Shown here: one piece after another, positions 51,452 through 60,404 of the stretch
Position numbering within the stretch: position 1 is the first letter of the stretch
Layout of the letters: the number at the start of each line of letters is the position of its first letter
Assembly: GCF_030813635.1 (NCBI RefSeq)
Contig: NZ_JAUSUM010000002.1
Location: 124,001 to 188,000 of the forward strand
Length of the DNA stretch: 64,000 bases
Reading direction: 5' to 3'
From: Salibacterium salarium
GTDB taxonomy: Bacteria > Bacillota > Bacilli > Bacillales > Marinococcaceae
Made by a program: the position numbers and the translations under genes
The notes under the pieces: generated by a model
Seen by the model: the letters and a program-made list of their open reading frames with translations, nothing else
Databases searched by the model: none
Told to the model about the DNA's origin: nothing

Positions 51452-51471
51452 ATAAACGTGTATAAATGATA

Positions 51472-51508
51472 GAACCCTGTAGTTATGTTGTTACAGGGTC
51501 TTTTTTTC
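51472..51508 (+). terminator. Rho-independent terminator
   Basis: ACCCTGTA and TACAGGGT form the stem, followed by CTTTTTTT. Confidence 0.88.
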
Positions 51509-51622
51509 TATCAAAACAGTCATATCAATGGGAATAAACAAATTTTTAACGAAAGGTATTGCAAACTCGTTGATTAAATCGTAAAATAAAAATCATCGTT
51601 AATATAAAGCATTTTACAAAAA

Positions 51623-51697
51623 GAGCCGTTAGTTCAGTGGGAGAACGCTTGCTTGACAGGCAAGAGGTCACTGGTTCAAGTCCAGTACGGCTCACCA
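51623..51697 (+). tRNA. tRNA-Val(GAC)
   Basis: The cloverleaf folds fully: acceptor GAGCCGT/ACGGCTC, D-arm GTTC/GAAC, anticodon stem CTTGC/GCAAG with loop TTGACAG (anticodon GAC, reading GUC), and T-arm ACTGG-TTCAAGT-CCAGT, with encoded CCA. It stands alone. A decayed integrase gene begins 100 bases downstream. Confidence 0.92.
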
Positions 51698-51797
51698 TAC
51701 ATATTCGACAGCGTTATAAGTAAAGAGTCCAAAAATGGAACTTACCAACCTCTTTTTTAGAATCCTTTTCAGGGGATTTTAAGAAAGGGGTTTTTTT

Positions 51798-52101
51798 ATG
51801 GCTTCAATCGAAATGGCACAGCAAGAAATTCTATCTGAGAAGCGCTTTGAAGGTCTGACTGAAAATAGCCTTGAATCTTCATCTGGTTTTTTCGAAGTTG
51901 GAATGAATGGCTACAAGAGCAAGGAATTACTCAATGCGAAAGGTTGGTCTGTGAAAACGTTCAATGGAAGGCTGAAGTTGATGAGAGTTTTTTTTAAAAT
52001 GGCTCATGGAAGAGGGGGTGATTCAGGAGAGTTTTGTAGATAGGGTAAAATACAAAAAACAAGATGACACGCCAAAGTTTTCTAAACACTATAGTATTTA
52101 A
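51798..52101 (+). pseudogene. Remnant of a tyrosine recombinase/integrase
   Basis: The 81-codon open frame (MASIEMAQQEILSEKRFEGL, LLNAKGWSVKTFNGRLKLMR) resembles the N-terminal core-binding domain of Bacillus-type integrases. After a +1 shift near 52019 the text goes on as VIQESFVDRVKYKKQDDTPK, the usual next stretch of that family, and then stops. The catalytic domain is missing. It sits just behind a tRNA gene, the classic attachment place. Confidence 0.68.
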
Positions 52102-52243
52102 GACCTAACAACAAAAATCTTTTTACCTATTTTTTACTCATTCTCTTTTATCTCTTTATTTTTTTAAGTATCCTTATTATCGTGTGAAAATTCCATCCTT
52201 ATAAGCTAAAATTTTATAAAAATTGATATTAATGGAGGTTTCT

Positions 52244-53008
52244 ATGAAAAAGTCAGCATTGATACTTACTTTAACATTTATCGTCGCATTAATGGCAGCC
52301 TGCAGCTCTGATGAAGAGGACACAGAAGCAGCTGATGACGCTGCAGCAAATTCTGAAGCACAAGAAGAGGTAAATGGAGAAGAAACAGAATCAGAAGATA
52401 AAGATAATGAATCTAATTTAGCGGATGTTTCTTCCGAAGAAGAACAAGATACTGGGGAAGAGGAAGAATTTGAATCTTATGAATACGAAGAAGTATGGGC
52501 AGACGTTGGATTAGAGGTTGAATCGTCCAAAGATGAGATAAACAGCGACGTAGAGAAATTTCAACCAATTCTCAACTCCCTCAGGAAGATAGATTACCAT
52601 CGTTATATTAATGGCATTTTAAATTCTATGCAAGCAGAAGATACGGTTGGTGTTCATTATAAAAAGTTTATGAATAATATTCCTGACATGTTAATGGACT
52701 TAAAACGAGTGGAATTAGAAACAAATGAAATGGATTACGCTCGGCAGCAAATGATTAAAGCTTACGAAAAAGCTATTGATACAATTGAGCCGTTGGAATC
52801 AGAAATTGACGACATTCACGATGGCAATTTTGACACCGAGAGTATGAATGAACTTGGAAATAATTTGTTAGAAGCTTATCACTATGAAGCTCTAGCGTGT
52901 GTTCAATTACATAGAATTTACGAGGAAAAAGACGTGGATTTGGAGCCGGGGGATGAGGACGAAGTTCTCGATTTCATTGACAACTATATAATAGAGGACA
53001 AATTATAA
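52244..53008 (+). CDS. Acidic lipoprotein, unknown
   Basis: This 254-aa protein has a lipoprotein signal (MKKSALILTLTFIVALMAAC, lipobox MAAC) followed by a very acidic linker (residues 21-85, Glu/Asp/Ala/Asn) and a helical domain (about 95-250: FQPILNSLRKIDYHRYINGI, YEKAIDTIEPLESEIDDIHD). It is anchored to the outer face of the membrane. ATG 52244 follows GGAGG; an in-frame start seven codons earlier would extend the signal. No family is recognised. Confidence 0.72.
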   Translation: MKKSALILTLTFIVALMAACSSDEEDTEAADDAAANSEAQEEVNGEETESEDKDNESNLADVSSEEEQDTGEEEEFESYEYEEVWADVGLEVESSKDEINSDVEKFQPILNSLRKIDYHRYINGILNSMQAEDTVGVHYKKFMNNIPDMLMDLKRVELETNEMDYARQQMIKAYEKAIDTIEPLESEIDDIHDGNFDTESMNELGNNLLEAYHYEALACVQLHRIYEEKDVDLEPGDEDEVLDFIDNYIIEDKL

Positions 53009-53120
53009 TTAAGAGAAAACCGCAAGCCCCTTGAATGACTGCGACAGGTCTAATTCCGACGTGCAGGGATTCCCGCAGCGGGAAGAAATCCAGAGCATTT
53101 GGACGTTACAAGTATAAAAG

Positions 53121-53169
53121 GAAAAGCTGACCTGAAGTGATTACAAACACTTATCGGTCAGCTTTTTTC
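53121..53169 (+). terminator. Terminator-like hairpin
   Basis: AAAAGCTGACC (53122-53132) and GGTCAGCTTTT (53156-53166) pair perfectly and a T-run follows. It ends the lipoprotein transcript or a non-coding RNA made from the GC-rich stretch before it. Confidence 0.75.
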
Positions 53170-53269
53170 TTTATAAAAAACCATGTTCGACATGAGGTTT
53201 TTCTTCTAATGTTATAATCCCGAAGGAACAATACGGAGGTTTTCGTTTATATAAAAGAGAACCGGGATT

Positions 53270-53316
53270 AATGTCCCAAATATAGACGTAGTACTTAATT
53301 CTATATTTGGGACATT
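53270..53316. repeat. 17-bp perfect inverted repeat
   Basis: AATGTCCCAAATATAGA (53270-53286) and its exact reverse complement (53300-53316) enclose 13 bases. Partial pairing continues outside (GGGA/TCCC). There is no gene on either side within 250 bases, so it may be the residue of a mobile element or a structured RNA. Confidence 0.85.
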
Positions 53317-53545
53317 TCCCTCTTAAATTTGTACTCATCCCACTTCCGTCCAGATATTCTAGTTATGATTTCTAACCTTTTATTTGTGACGAACGAAGTA
53401 TCCCTTTAGTCATTGACAAGAAGCTTTTCTACAGTGATGTACCGTATAAAAAGATATGTTTTGTTTCTGAAGTATTCATAATAGTAAATAAAAATGTCAT
53501 ATATAGCGAATGCCATGAATACATAATTAAGCATCTTATCTTATA

Positions 53546-53574
53546 GATAAAAAACCGCCGTGAAGCACGACGGC
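53546..53574 (-). terminator. Terminator of the tatA-tatC operon
   Basis: Minus strand: CCGTCGTG-CTT-CACGGCGG followed by TTTTTTA, 50 bases after the tatC stop. Confidence 0.82.
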
Positions 53575-53624
53575 TGTAATAAAAATTCATCCTAAAATCA
53601 AATACTTTAACCTCGATTTTGTCA

Positions 53625-54371
53625 TTATGATGCTTTCTGGTTATTTTCTGCCCGTAATTTACGCTTGTATATTACTTTGGAAAGAACAACACCTAATTCA
53701 TATAAACCAATTAAAGGGCCGAGAACAATCACTTGGGAAATGATATCAGGCGGCGTAATCAATGCAGAAATAATGGCCATGAAAATATAACCATATTTTC
53801 TGACTTCACCTAACTTTTTGGGTGTGATAACTCCTATTGCTGTAAGGAACATGAGCACAAGCGGGACTTCAAAAAGAAAACCAAGTGGAATGGATGTCAT
53901 TAACATAAAAGAAAAGTATTCTTTTGCTGTAATCATCATATCAAAATTATTGGTTCCAATATTCATGAGAAATCCATAGACGGTGGGGAAAATCACGAAA
54001 AAACCGAACGCTATACCAGCGACAAAGCTGATGAAAATACTTGGAATGAATGATATAGCTGTTTTGCTTTCTTGGTTAGACAAGGCTGGACGGACAAATT
54101 TCCACATTTGATAACCGATAAAGGGTGCAGAGAAGCCGAGACTAAGACTTCCTGCAATTCCGGTATAGAATCTCACAACATCGAGCGGCCCTAGCATGAC
54201 TAAGTCATTTTCTGCCGTTAATATTGGTATCACTTTATTAATGGAAACAAGAATGATAATAAAGCAGGCAACAAAGAAAACCACAGAACGTATGATAGCT
54301 TTTCTAAGATCTGTGATATGTTCGATAAGGGTTTGTTCTTGTTCTTGTTTACTGAGTTGTGTTTCCGTCAT
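53625..54371 (-). CDS. tatC: Sec-independent translocase TatC
   Basis: This 248-aa protein has six membrane helices and the TatC motifs [15 protein letters not shown] near the start, [20 protein letters not shown], and [18 protein letters not shown] with [20 protein letters not shown]. It receives twin-arginine signal peptides. Start ATG 54371 is seven bases after AAGGGG; the preceding ATG and a longer upstream frame are less well placed. It overlaps tatA by 23 bases. The operon lies beside a gene pair with a Tat substrate. Confidence 0.93.
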   Translation of the reverse strand: MTETQLSKQEQEQTLIEHITDLRKAIIRSVVFFVACFIIILVSINKVIPILTAENDLVMLGPLDVVRFYTGIAGSLSLGFSAPFIGYQMWKFVRPALSNQESKTAISFIPSIFISFVAGIAFGFFVIFPTVYGFLMNIGTNNFDMMITAKEYFSFMLMTSIPLGFLFEVPLVLMFLTAIGVITPKKLGEVRKYGYIFMAIISALITPPDIISQVIVLGPLIGLYELGVVLSKVIYKRKLRAENNQKAS

Positions 54372-54582
54372 CATCGTTCCCCTTCTGCTCACTTGCAGAG
54401 GTTTCAATCTTTTTTGGTTCCGGCTCATCATCATTCATTAACGTGTTTGCGGATTTTTTAAACTCGGACAGAGTTTGACCAAACGCAGATCCTATTTCTG
54501 GTAGTTTTTTCGGCCCAAAAATTATTAATGTGACGACAAGGATGATAATTAAACCAGGAATGCCTATATTGGTGAGTCCCAT
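54349..54582 (-). CDS. tatA: Twin-arginine translocase subunit TatA
   Basis: This 77-aa protein has the TatA/E form: an N-terminal helix ([20 protein letters not shown]), the hinge [10 protein letters not shown], an amphipathic helix ([18 protein letters not shown]) and an acidic tail. It builds the protein-conducting part of the Tat system with TatC. ATG 54582 follows AGGAG. Two-component TatA/TatC systems are usual in bacilli. Confidence 0.93.
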   Translation of the reverse strand: MGLTNIGIPGLIIILVVTLIIFGPKKLPEIGSAFGQTLSEFKKSANTLMNDDEPEPKKIETSASEQKGNDDDGNTTQ

Positions 54583-54771
54583 CGTAATCGCTCCTTTTTA
54601 GAGGTCTTTGTTAGCAAATAAATGAGTAAAAAACGGACCGAGACGAGGGAAAAACGTCCAAAAGCTTCGTAGTTAAAAATGGCAGCACGTATCAGCAGGA
54701 GATGCTGAACGTGCCATGCTTTATTAATTGGAGGCATTTCCCTGAACGTTCGGACCGATTAGTTTTAGACA

Positions 54772-56511
54772 TTAAACTTGTTTACTGCTTCTTTTACCTT
54801 GCACGAGCTGTCCGTTTTCTTCTCTGAATTTTTTTATACCTTCTGCTGCTCGGTACGCTAATGCACCGACAGTACCAGTAGGATTATAACCTCCGTTGTG
54901 CGCAAAGGCAGAAGCTCCTACAACGAAAAGGTTGTCGACATCCCACATTTGTAGGTAATTATTGACCGCCGATGTATCAGGGTCTGCACCCATAATGACA
55001 CCACCTGTATTGTGAGTGGTTTGATAAGGCACAATATTATAGTGGTCACTTATTTCACGTGGTTCTACATTATCCGCCCCCATTTCACGCACAATTTCTG
55101 CACATTTCTCACTAAGATAATTGTGTAGCTTTCTATCTTGTTCTGTATAGTCGTAAGTCATACGCAAAAGCGGTTGTCCGAATATGTCTTTATAATCTGG
55201 ATCTAAACTCAAATAATTGTTGCGGTGCGGAATTGAAGCACCTTGTGCGCCAACAGCTAAAACACGGTGATAATATTTAATTGATTGGGACTTGAATTCG
55301 GCGCCCCAATTTGGCGTGTCGTTGGGAACGGTATTATTGTTAATTGGACGCTGTCCGGTTTGGGTGATAGCGGCTACACCACCGTGGATGAAGTCAACAT
55401 CTGAATGATCAAAATTGTCCCCATTATAGTCGTCCACAGCAGCACCGAGAGAGCCTGCTCCCATGTACGTATTAAATTTTTCTTCCTCAAAAAATCCATT
55501 AGCACCTGGCAAAATTTGATAGCAATAATTTTTACCAATCACACCGGATCTAGTCTCTGGATCATAAGGACGGCCAATTCCTGAATTTAAAAGCAAACGG
55601 ACATTATTCATCACATAACTTGTCAATACAACGATGTCGGCAGGCTGAATAAATTCTTCCCCTGTTTGTAGATCGGTATATCGAACACCGGTGACCGTAT
55701 CCCCGTCATACATTAATTCCGTCACGTTAGAATGCATTCTTAATTCGAAATTGTCTGTCCCGAGAGCAGTTGGAATGACCGTCATGTTTGGAGTAGACTT
55801 AGCCCCATATTCACAGCCGAAACGTTCACAAAATCCACAGTACTGACATTGATTAATTGTTTCTCCATCTGGATTTTCATACGTTTCGGATAAATTACCC
55901 GATGGTATATGAAAAGGGTTCAGGTTCAAGCTATTTGCAGCGTCTTTAAATCGTTGTGTAATTGGTGTCTCCTTCATGGGTGGTGTAGGATAAGGATTGT
56001 TTCGCGGAGCACCTTTTGGGTTTTCTTCACCACTAATCCCAGCTGTTTTTTCAAATTGGTAAAAATACGGCTCTAGTTCATCGTAGGATATCCCCCAATC
56101 CTGCAAAGTATAGTCGTCTCCTAATTTATTTTCGCCGTATCGTTCATCGGTTTTGGACTTGATTTCTAAGTCATATGGTAAAAAACGCCACGTTTGTCCA
56201 TTCCAATGAACACCCGCACCTCCAAGCCCTTCGCCGAGTAAAAACGATCCTAACTGACGCATGGGAAGGGCACGTTCATCTCGATGATTTCTAAAAGTAA
56301 TCGTTTCTCTCGATAAATCCTGCATCAATTCGTATCGGATGGCATATCTATATTCGTCATGAATATGTTGAAAGTCTTCTGTTGAACGACCTTTGCCTCG
56401 TTCGAGTCCCACCACTTGGGCTCCTTCTTTTGCTAGTTCGGCAGCAATAATACCGCCTGTCCAACCGACTCCGACTGTCACGATTTCTACTTTTTCTAAT
56501 TCAGTTGCCAC
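54772..56511 (-). CDS. GMC-family FAD oxidoreductase, catalytic subunit (gluconate/glucose dehydrogenase type)
   Basis: This 579-aa flavoprotein has the FAD motif VTVGVGWTGGIIAAELAKEG, GEGLGGAGVHWNGQTWRF, and the C-terminal HNTGGVIMGADPDTSAVNNY and GYNPTGTVGALAYRAAEGI. A Cys-rich loop QCQYCGFCERFGCEYGAKS (C-x2-C-x2-C-x3-C) matches the iron-sulfur region of FAD-glucose/gluconate dehydrogenases. It has no signal peptide, so it is probably carried out by the Tat signal of its partner encoded just upstream (17 bases). A cytochrome partner was not seen next to it. Confidence 0.87.
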   Translation of the reverse strand: MATELEKVEIVTVGVGWTGGIIAAELAKEGAQVVGLERGKGRSTEDFQHIHDEYRYAIRYELMQDLSRETITFRNHRDERALPMRQLGSFLLGEGLGGAGVHWNGQTWRFLPYDLEIKSKTDERYGENKLGDDYTLQDWGISYDELEPYFYQFEKTAGISGEENPKGAPRNNPYPTPPMKETPITQRFKDAANSLNLNPFHIPSGNLSETYENPDGETINQCQYCGFCERFGCEYGAKSTPNMTVIPTALGTDNFELRMHSNVTELMYDGDTVTGVRYTDLQTGEEFIQPADIVVLTSYVMNNVRLLLNSGIGRPYDPETRSGVIGKNYCYQILPGANGFFEEEKFNTYMGAGSLGAAVDDYNGDNFDHSDVDFIHGGVAAITQTGQRPINNNTVPNDTPNWGAEFKSQSIKYYHRVLAVGAQGASIPHRNNYLSLDPDYKDIFGQPLLRMTYDYTEQDRKLHNYLSEKCAEIVREMGADNVEPREISDHYNIVPYQTTHNTGGVIMGADPDTSAVNNYLQMWDVDNLFVVGASAFAHNGGYNPTGTVGALAYRAAEGIKKFREENGQLVQGKRSSKQV

Positions 56512-56528
56512 GTGTCATCCTCCATTCT

Positions 56529-57290
56529 TTATTGAGTTGAAATATGTGCTCGTAAAGCTTTAGGTTCTTTTGTAATAAATTCTTCTTCACCTATTTCATC
56601 GATATAGCTCATGTAGTTACCAGGAAATTCCTTCATCATCCACCCTTCCATATTACCGTTTCCACCATAAAGCGGATCGGAATAAGCGCCTTCTATCGTA
56701 GCTGAGCGGAGAAGTTCAAAGAAGGTAGAGGATGTTACCCCTTTTAATTCCACATCACCATCTTGTAGTTTTTTCAAAATCTGATCTTGTTGCTCTCCTT
56801 CAAGTTCTTCAAAAGATGCATCAAACTCCTTTTGGCTTTCTCTATCCATTGCTTGGATACCGACATCGAATACTTCATGACGTTTAAGCCGGGTCTGATA
56901 GCCTTGAAAATCAGAACCAGGGTAAAAGGGACCCTGCATATATTCTCTATCGTTATGACCATATGCGCCTGCCAATTGATGATCAATGAAAAAAGGGACT
57001 CCTAAAGCTATAGCTCCTGGACCATTGTCATCCTCAGGGAAAATTCGTTCGGTCGCCTGACTTAAAATGTTAAAATCTTTCTCTCTTGTGAAATACATCA
57101 AAGCCCGATTGAAGTTTTGAGAAGAATCGCCTGAGGATTCTTTTGGAGCGGTTCCTTGATTATCGTTTAAAAGATTTCTTCCGAGTACAGTGCCGAGAAC
57201 GCCGCCGCCTATTGCTCCACCTGCAACATAACTTGAGTTTTTAATAAATCGGCGGCGTGACATGGTTGTTTTTTCATTATTTTCCGCCAT
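56529..57290 (-). CDS. Gluconate 2-dehydrogenase subunit 3-like Tat-signal subunit
   Basis: This 253-aa protein starts at ATG 57290 (AAGGAGAAATAAT upstream). It opens with a twin-arginine signal: TMSRRRFIKNSSYVAGGAIG and a hydrophobic stretch. The rest (NILSQATERIFPEDDNGPGA, ALGVPFFIDHQLAGAYGHND, FFELLRSATIEGAYSDPLYGGNGNMEGWMMKEFPG) matches the gamma/subunit-3 family of gluconate dehydrogenases. It would guide the folded FAD subunit through the Tat pore encoded next door. A longer in-frame start at 57401 would push the Tat motif too far in. Confidence 0.89.
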   Translation of the reverse strand: MAENNEKTTMSRRRFIKNSSYVAGGAIGGGVLGTVLGRNLLNDNQGTAPKESSGDSSQNFNRALMYFTREKDFNILSQATERIFPEDDNGPGAIALGVPFFIDHQLAGAYGHNDREYMQGPFYPGSDFQGYQTRLKRHEVFDVGIQAMDRESQKEFDASFEELEGEQQDQILKKLQDGDVELKGVTSSTFFELLRSATIEGAYSDPLYGGNGNMEGWMMKEFPGNYMSYIDEIGEEEFITKEPKALRAHISTQ

Positions 57291-57403
57291 ATTATTTCTC
57301 CTTCCAAGTATGGGAAATCTGATTATTACCTTGTTAGCAATGTAACCATTAATTAGAAAATATATACGTAGTTTGGAACCATAATAAATATTAGACGACA
57401 TAA

Positions 57404-57445
57404 AAAAATCTGTTGGAAACAGAGTTCTGTTCCCAACAGATTTTT
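57404..57445. terminator. Bidirectional terminator before the GMC genes / after sspP
   Basis: AAAAATCTGTTGG and CCAACAGATTTTT make a perfect 13-bp stem; an inner AACAGA/TCTGTT pair extends it. Confidence 0.85.
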
Positions 57446-57460
57446 CACGAACGATAAAAT

Positions 57461-57616
57461 TTACATATCGTGAGAAGCGTTCTTTTTTTGTCGTGAATGA
57501 TTCTGATTTTTTTCCTTGTGAGAGCCACTCATTGGCTCACCGTATGGTTGCTTGGGAGATTGAGGCAAATTAGGTTCTTGTTGTTGTTTAGGACCTTTTC
57601 GGTTTTTCGACTTCAT
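57461..57616 (-). CDS. sspP: Small acid-soluble spore protein P
   Basis: This 51-aa protein is short and not obvious as an open frame. The ATG at 57616 follows GAAGGGGGAAAG. The product is hydrophilic: MKSKNRKGPKQQQEPNLPQS, then YGEPMSGSHKEKNQNHSRQKKNASHDM-like text, whose end (GSxKxKNxNHxRQKxNxSHDM) is the SspP/CotL signature. It accumulates in the spore core. It shows that the organism forms spores. Confidence 0.88.
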   Translation of the reverse strand: MKSKNRKGPKQQQEPNLPQSPKQPYGEPMSGSHKEKNQNHSRQKKNASHDM

Positions 57617-57718
57617 GAATATCTTTCCCCCTTCTTCATAGTATAGGTTTTGTAAATAATAATAATCTATACAAGCTAATTGGAAGAACGAATGGGATTG
57701 CAGTACTACTATCTAAAT

Positions 57719-57759
57719 AAAAAAGCCAACCGAATACTAAAAAAGAATCGGATGGCTTC
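57719..57759 (-). terminator. Terminator of the symporter gene
   Basis: Minus strand: AAGCCATCCGATTCT pairs with AGTATTCGGTTGGCTT with small mismatches, followed by TTTTTATTT. Confidence 0.8.
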
Positions 57760-57776
57760 GTAGATTGAGACGATTA

Positions 57777-59000
57777 TTAAATGTCTGAATTCCTTTTTTC
57801 AGTGGCATTTATAACAGTCGTTCCGGTTAAGTCGCCGGTTATATTTGTCATTGTAGCTCCCATTCCAACGAGAGCATCAATAGAACTCAATAGTACGACC
57901 GTTTCAATTGGCAGCCCCGCCATAGAAAATACTGTTGCAATCATGACTAGTCCGGCTCCTGGAACGCCGGCTGTTCCGATGGTGGCAAGAGTTCCTACAA
58001 CGACGATTTCAATTAAATTCCCCATTGAAAACGAAGCTCCGACGACATTTGCAGCAAACACAGCAGATACACCAATTCGGATAGCAGCGCCATCCATATT
58101 AATCGTAGCTCCTAGTGGCAAACTAAAACCGTATAGTCCACGAGACAGTTTCAAGTTCTTGGCAGCATTTAAAGTAAGGGGAAGCGTACCAGAGCTACTT
58201 TGAGTTACGAAAGCCGTAATCATTGGAGTTCTAGCTTGCGAATAAAACTGTCTAATATTAACTTTAAATAATTTTAAAACGATAGTGTATAAAATAATTT
58301 GAATGACAATAGCTCCATAAAATACAGCAACCATCTCTCCAAGTGACGTAAGTGTATCTATTCCTTGATTACCAACTGTTTTCGCCATAATTGCGAAAAT
58401 TCCAATAGGAACATATTGCAGAACCCAAGACATTATTTTGAAAGTAGCCTCATTCAAACCCTCTACAACGTAAAAAACAGTATCACCGAGATGTTTCGTT
58501 TTTTCAGATGCCCGGATAGAAGCAATAGCAATACCAAAAATAATGGCAGTAAAAATAATGCCAAGCAAGTTCATCTCACTAAAGGCACTTACAATGTTTT
58601 TAGGAACAATTTGCAGCAGAACACTGGTGAATCCGGGATTATCAGGAATGTTTACCTCTTCATCCGTTTGTAACGTTACACCATCACCTGGGTTAATAAG
58701 ACTGGCTAAAGTTAGTGCTACAGTCAGTGCAAGTGCTGAAGTGATGATGTAGTATAAAAAAACTTTTCCTCCCATGCGGCTTAGATTTGTTAATCTAGTC
58801 TGGTTAATGCCGACTATTAAAGTGAACAGAATCAATGGAATAATGAGAAAGGTTAATAAACGAATAAGTAAATCCCCAAATGGTTCAAGCACAGCGGCGT
58901 TTTCCCCAAAAAGAAGTCCGGTAATAATTCCTAGAATAAGTGCAATCGTAATTTTTAAAATTAATGACGTGTTTACGTATCCTTGCCAAATGTGTTTCAC
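57777..59000 (-). CDS. Dicarboxylate/amino acid:cation symporter (DAACS family)
   Basis: This 407-aa polytopic membrane protein has the family motifs LLIRLLTFLIIPLILFTLIVG, TQSSSGTLPLTLNAAKNL (serine-rich hairpin), PLGATINMDGAAIRIGVSAVF and SSIDALVGMGATMTNITGDL. It brings in glutamate, aspartate or C4-dicarboxylates with protons or sodium. Its serine-rich loop reads SSSGTLP where close GltP/GltT proteins often have SSxATLP. It is monocistronic. Confidence 0.88.
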   Translation of the reverse strand: MKHIWQGYVNTSLILKITIALILGIITGLLFGENAAVLEPFGDLLIRLLTFLIIPLILFTLIVGINQTRLTNLSRMGGKVFLYYIITSALALTVALTLASLINPGDGVTLQTDEEVNIPDNPGFTSVLLQIVPKNIVSAFSEMNLLGIIFTAIIFGIAIASIRASEKTKHLGDTVFYVVEGLNEATFKIMSWVLQYVPIGIFAIMAKTVGNQGIDTLTSLGEMVAVFYGAIVIQIILYTIVLKLFKVNIRQFYSQARTPMITAFVTQSSSGTLPLTLNAAKNLKLSRGLYGFSLPLGATINMDGAAIRIGVSAVFAANVVGASFSMGNLIEIVVVGTLATIGTAGVPGAGLVMIATVFSMAGLPIETVVLLSSIDALVGMGATMTNITGDLTGTTVINATEKRNSDI

Positions 59001-59186
59001 TATACCCCTCCTTTGTAAATAATTGTGAAAGAATTATAGCATTACACTGTAAGGGAAACAAAATATATGATTTAAACCCTATCAGAAAAATAAGAATTAC
59101 TGCTAAAAATGATGTTGGTTTGGATGGTGAATGGAAGCTCTATCATGTTAAGATAAAGCAGGTAGGTTTTAGATGGAGGGAAGACA

Positions 59187-60296
59187 ATGGACTTTACATA
59201 CAATTGGTATTATGCGTTTCTTGGTTTACCTTGGACAGAAATAGGAATCGCATTTGCTATATTTCTGGTTATTTTTGTTTTCAGGAAAATTTTCACGAGA
59301 TATATTTTTAAAATCATTATGAAAATCGCGAAAAAATCTCCGACATCTATTTTTACGAATATGCTTGTCGCATTTGAAAAACCAGTTCGTTTTTTTATAG
59401 GTATATTAGGTTTTTATTTAGCGATCCTGTATTTACCTATTCCAAATGAATTAATGACAGTCATAAACACGATTTACCGATCTATCGTAATTATTATTAT
59501 CGGCTGGGGATTATTTAATTTTTCCTCGACTACGTCAAGTTTGTTCCATCGAATATCTCATAAGATGGAAGATGGGGCAGATAGTATGATTATCCCATTT
59601 ATGTCAAAACTGACGCGATTTGTGATTGTTTTATTAACCATAACAGTGGTTGCATACGAATGGGGTTATGACATTAATGGACTCATCGCAGGACTGGGAA
59701 TCGGTGGACTTGCTGTTGCATTGGCTGCACAAGAAACCCTTAGTAATTTTTTTGGTGGAGTCATTATTGTAGCGGAGCGTCCATTCAAGAAAGGAGATTG
59801 GATAGAAACTCCAACAGTAGAAGGATTAGTAGAGGATATCACCTTTCGAAGTACGGAGGTGCGGACATTTGCCGATTCGCTTGTCACTGTTCCCAACAAA
59901 ACACTCGCAAATGAAGCAATTACCAACTGGTCAGAGATGCATGTGCGCCGAATTAGTTTCACAGTAGGGATTGAATACGCTACGCCTCCTGACAAAATTG
60001 AAAAAGTAGTGCAGCGGATTGAAGAGATGCTTCAAAATCATGAAGAAGTCGATAAAGAACTCATTCTTGTAAAATTTAGTCAATTAAGTGATTCGTCTTA
60101 TGATATTTTCTTATATTTTTTCACGAAAACGACGGCCTGGGTCGAATGGTATGATGTAAAACAACAGATGAACTTAAATGTTATTCGCATTCTGGAAGAA
60201 GAAGGAGTTAATGTTGCTTTCCCATCAAGATCGCTATATTTTGAAAAAAATCCAGAAGCTTTTTTAGCATCCTTGGATCGAAACGAAGATGATTAG
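59187..60296 (+). CDS. MscS-family mechanosensitive channel
   Basis: This 369-aa protein has three to four N-terminal helices, the pore helix GLIAGLGIGGLAVALAAQETLSNFFGG, then the cytoplasmic beta domain (VAERPFKKGDWIETPTVEGLVEDITFRSTEVRT and VPNKTLANEAITNWSEM). It opens under membrane tension to release solutes. ATG 59187 follows GGAGGGAAG. Monocistronic. Confidence 0.92.
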   Translation: MDFTYNWYYAFLGLPWTEIGIAFAIFLVIFVFRKIFTRYIFKIIMKIAKKSPTSIFTNMLVAFEKPVRFFIGILGFYLAILYLPIPNELMTVINTIYRSIVIIIIGWGLFNFSSTTSSLFHRISHKMEDGADSMIIPFMSKLTRFVIVLLTITVVAYEWGYDINGLIAGLGIGGLAVALAAQETLSNFFGGVIIVAERPFKKGDWIETPTVEGLVEDITFRSTEVRTFADSLVTVPNKTLANEAITNWSEMHVRRISFTVGIEYATPPDKIEKVVQRIEEMLQNHEEVDKELILVKFSQLSDSSYDIFLYFFTKTTAWVEWYDVKQQMNLNVIRILEEEGVNVAFPSRSLYFEKNPEAFLASLDRNEDD

Positions 60297-60404
60297 AGTT
60301 CGAACTTTCTGTGACATCTTCTTTTGAAACGGTAGAAATTCGGGCATAGACTCTTTATAATGAGTACGAATATAAGGTACGTATGTAAAGGGGAAGATAT
60401 AGAA

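Larger units (their letters stand above)
53009..53624. other. Long non-coding interval with several hairpins
   Basis: No gene is seen. The interval holds a GC-rich stretch (53020-53110), a terminator-like hairpin, a 17-bp perfect inverted repeat (53270-53316) and the tatC terminator. Confidence 0.6.
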
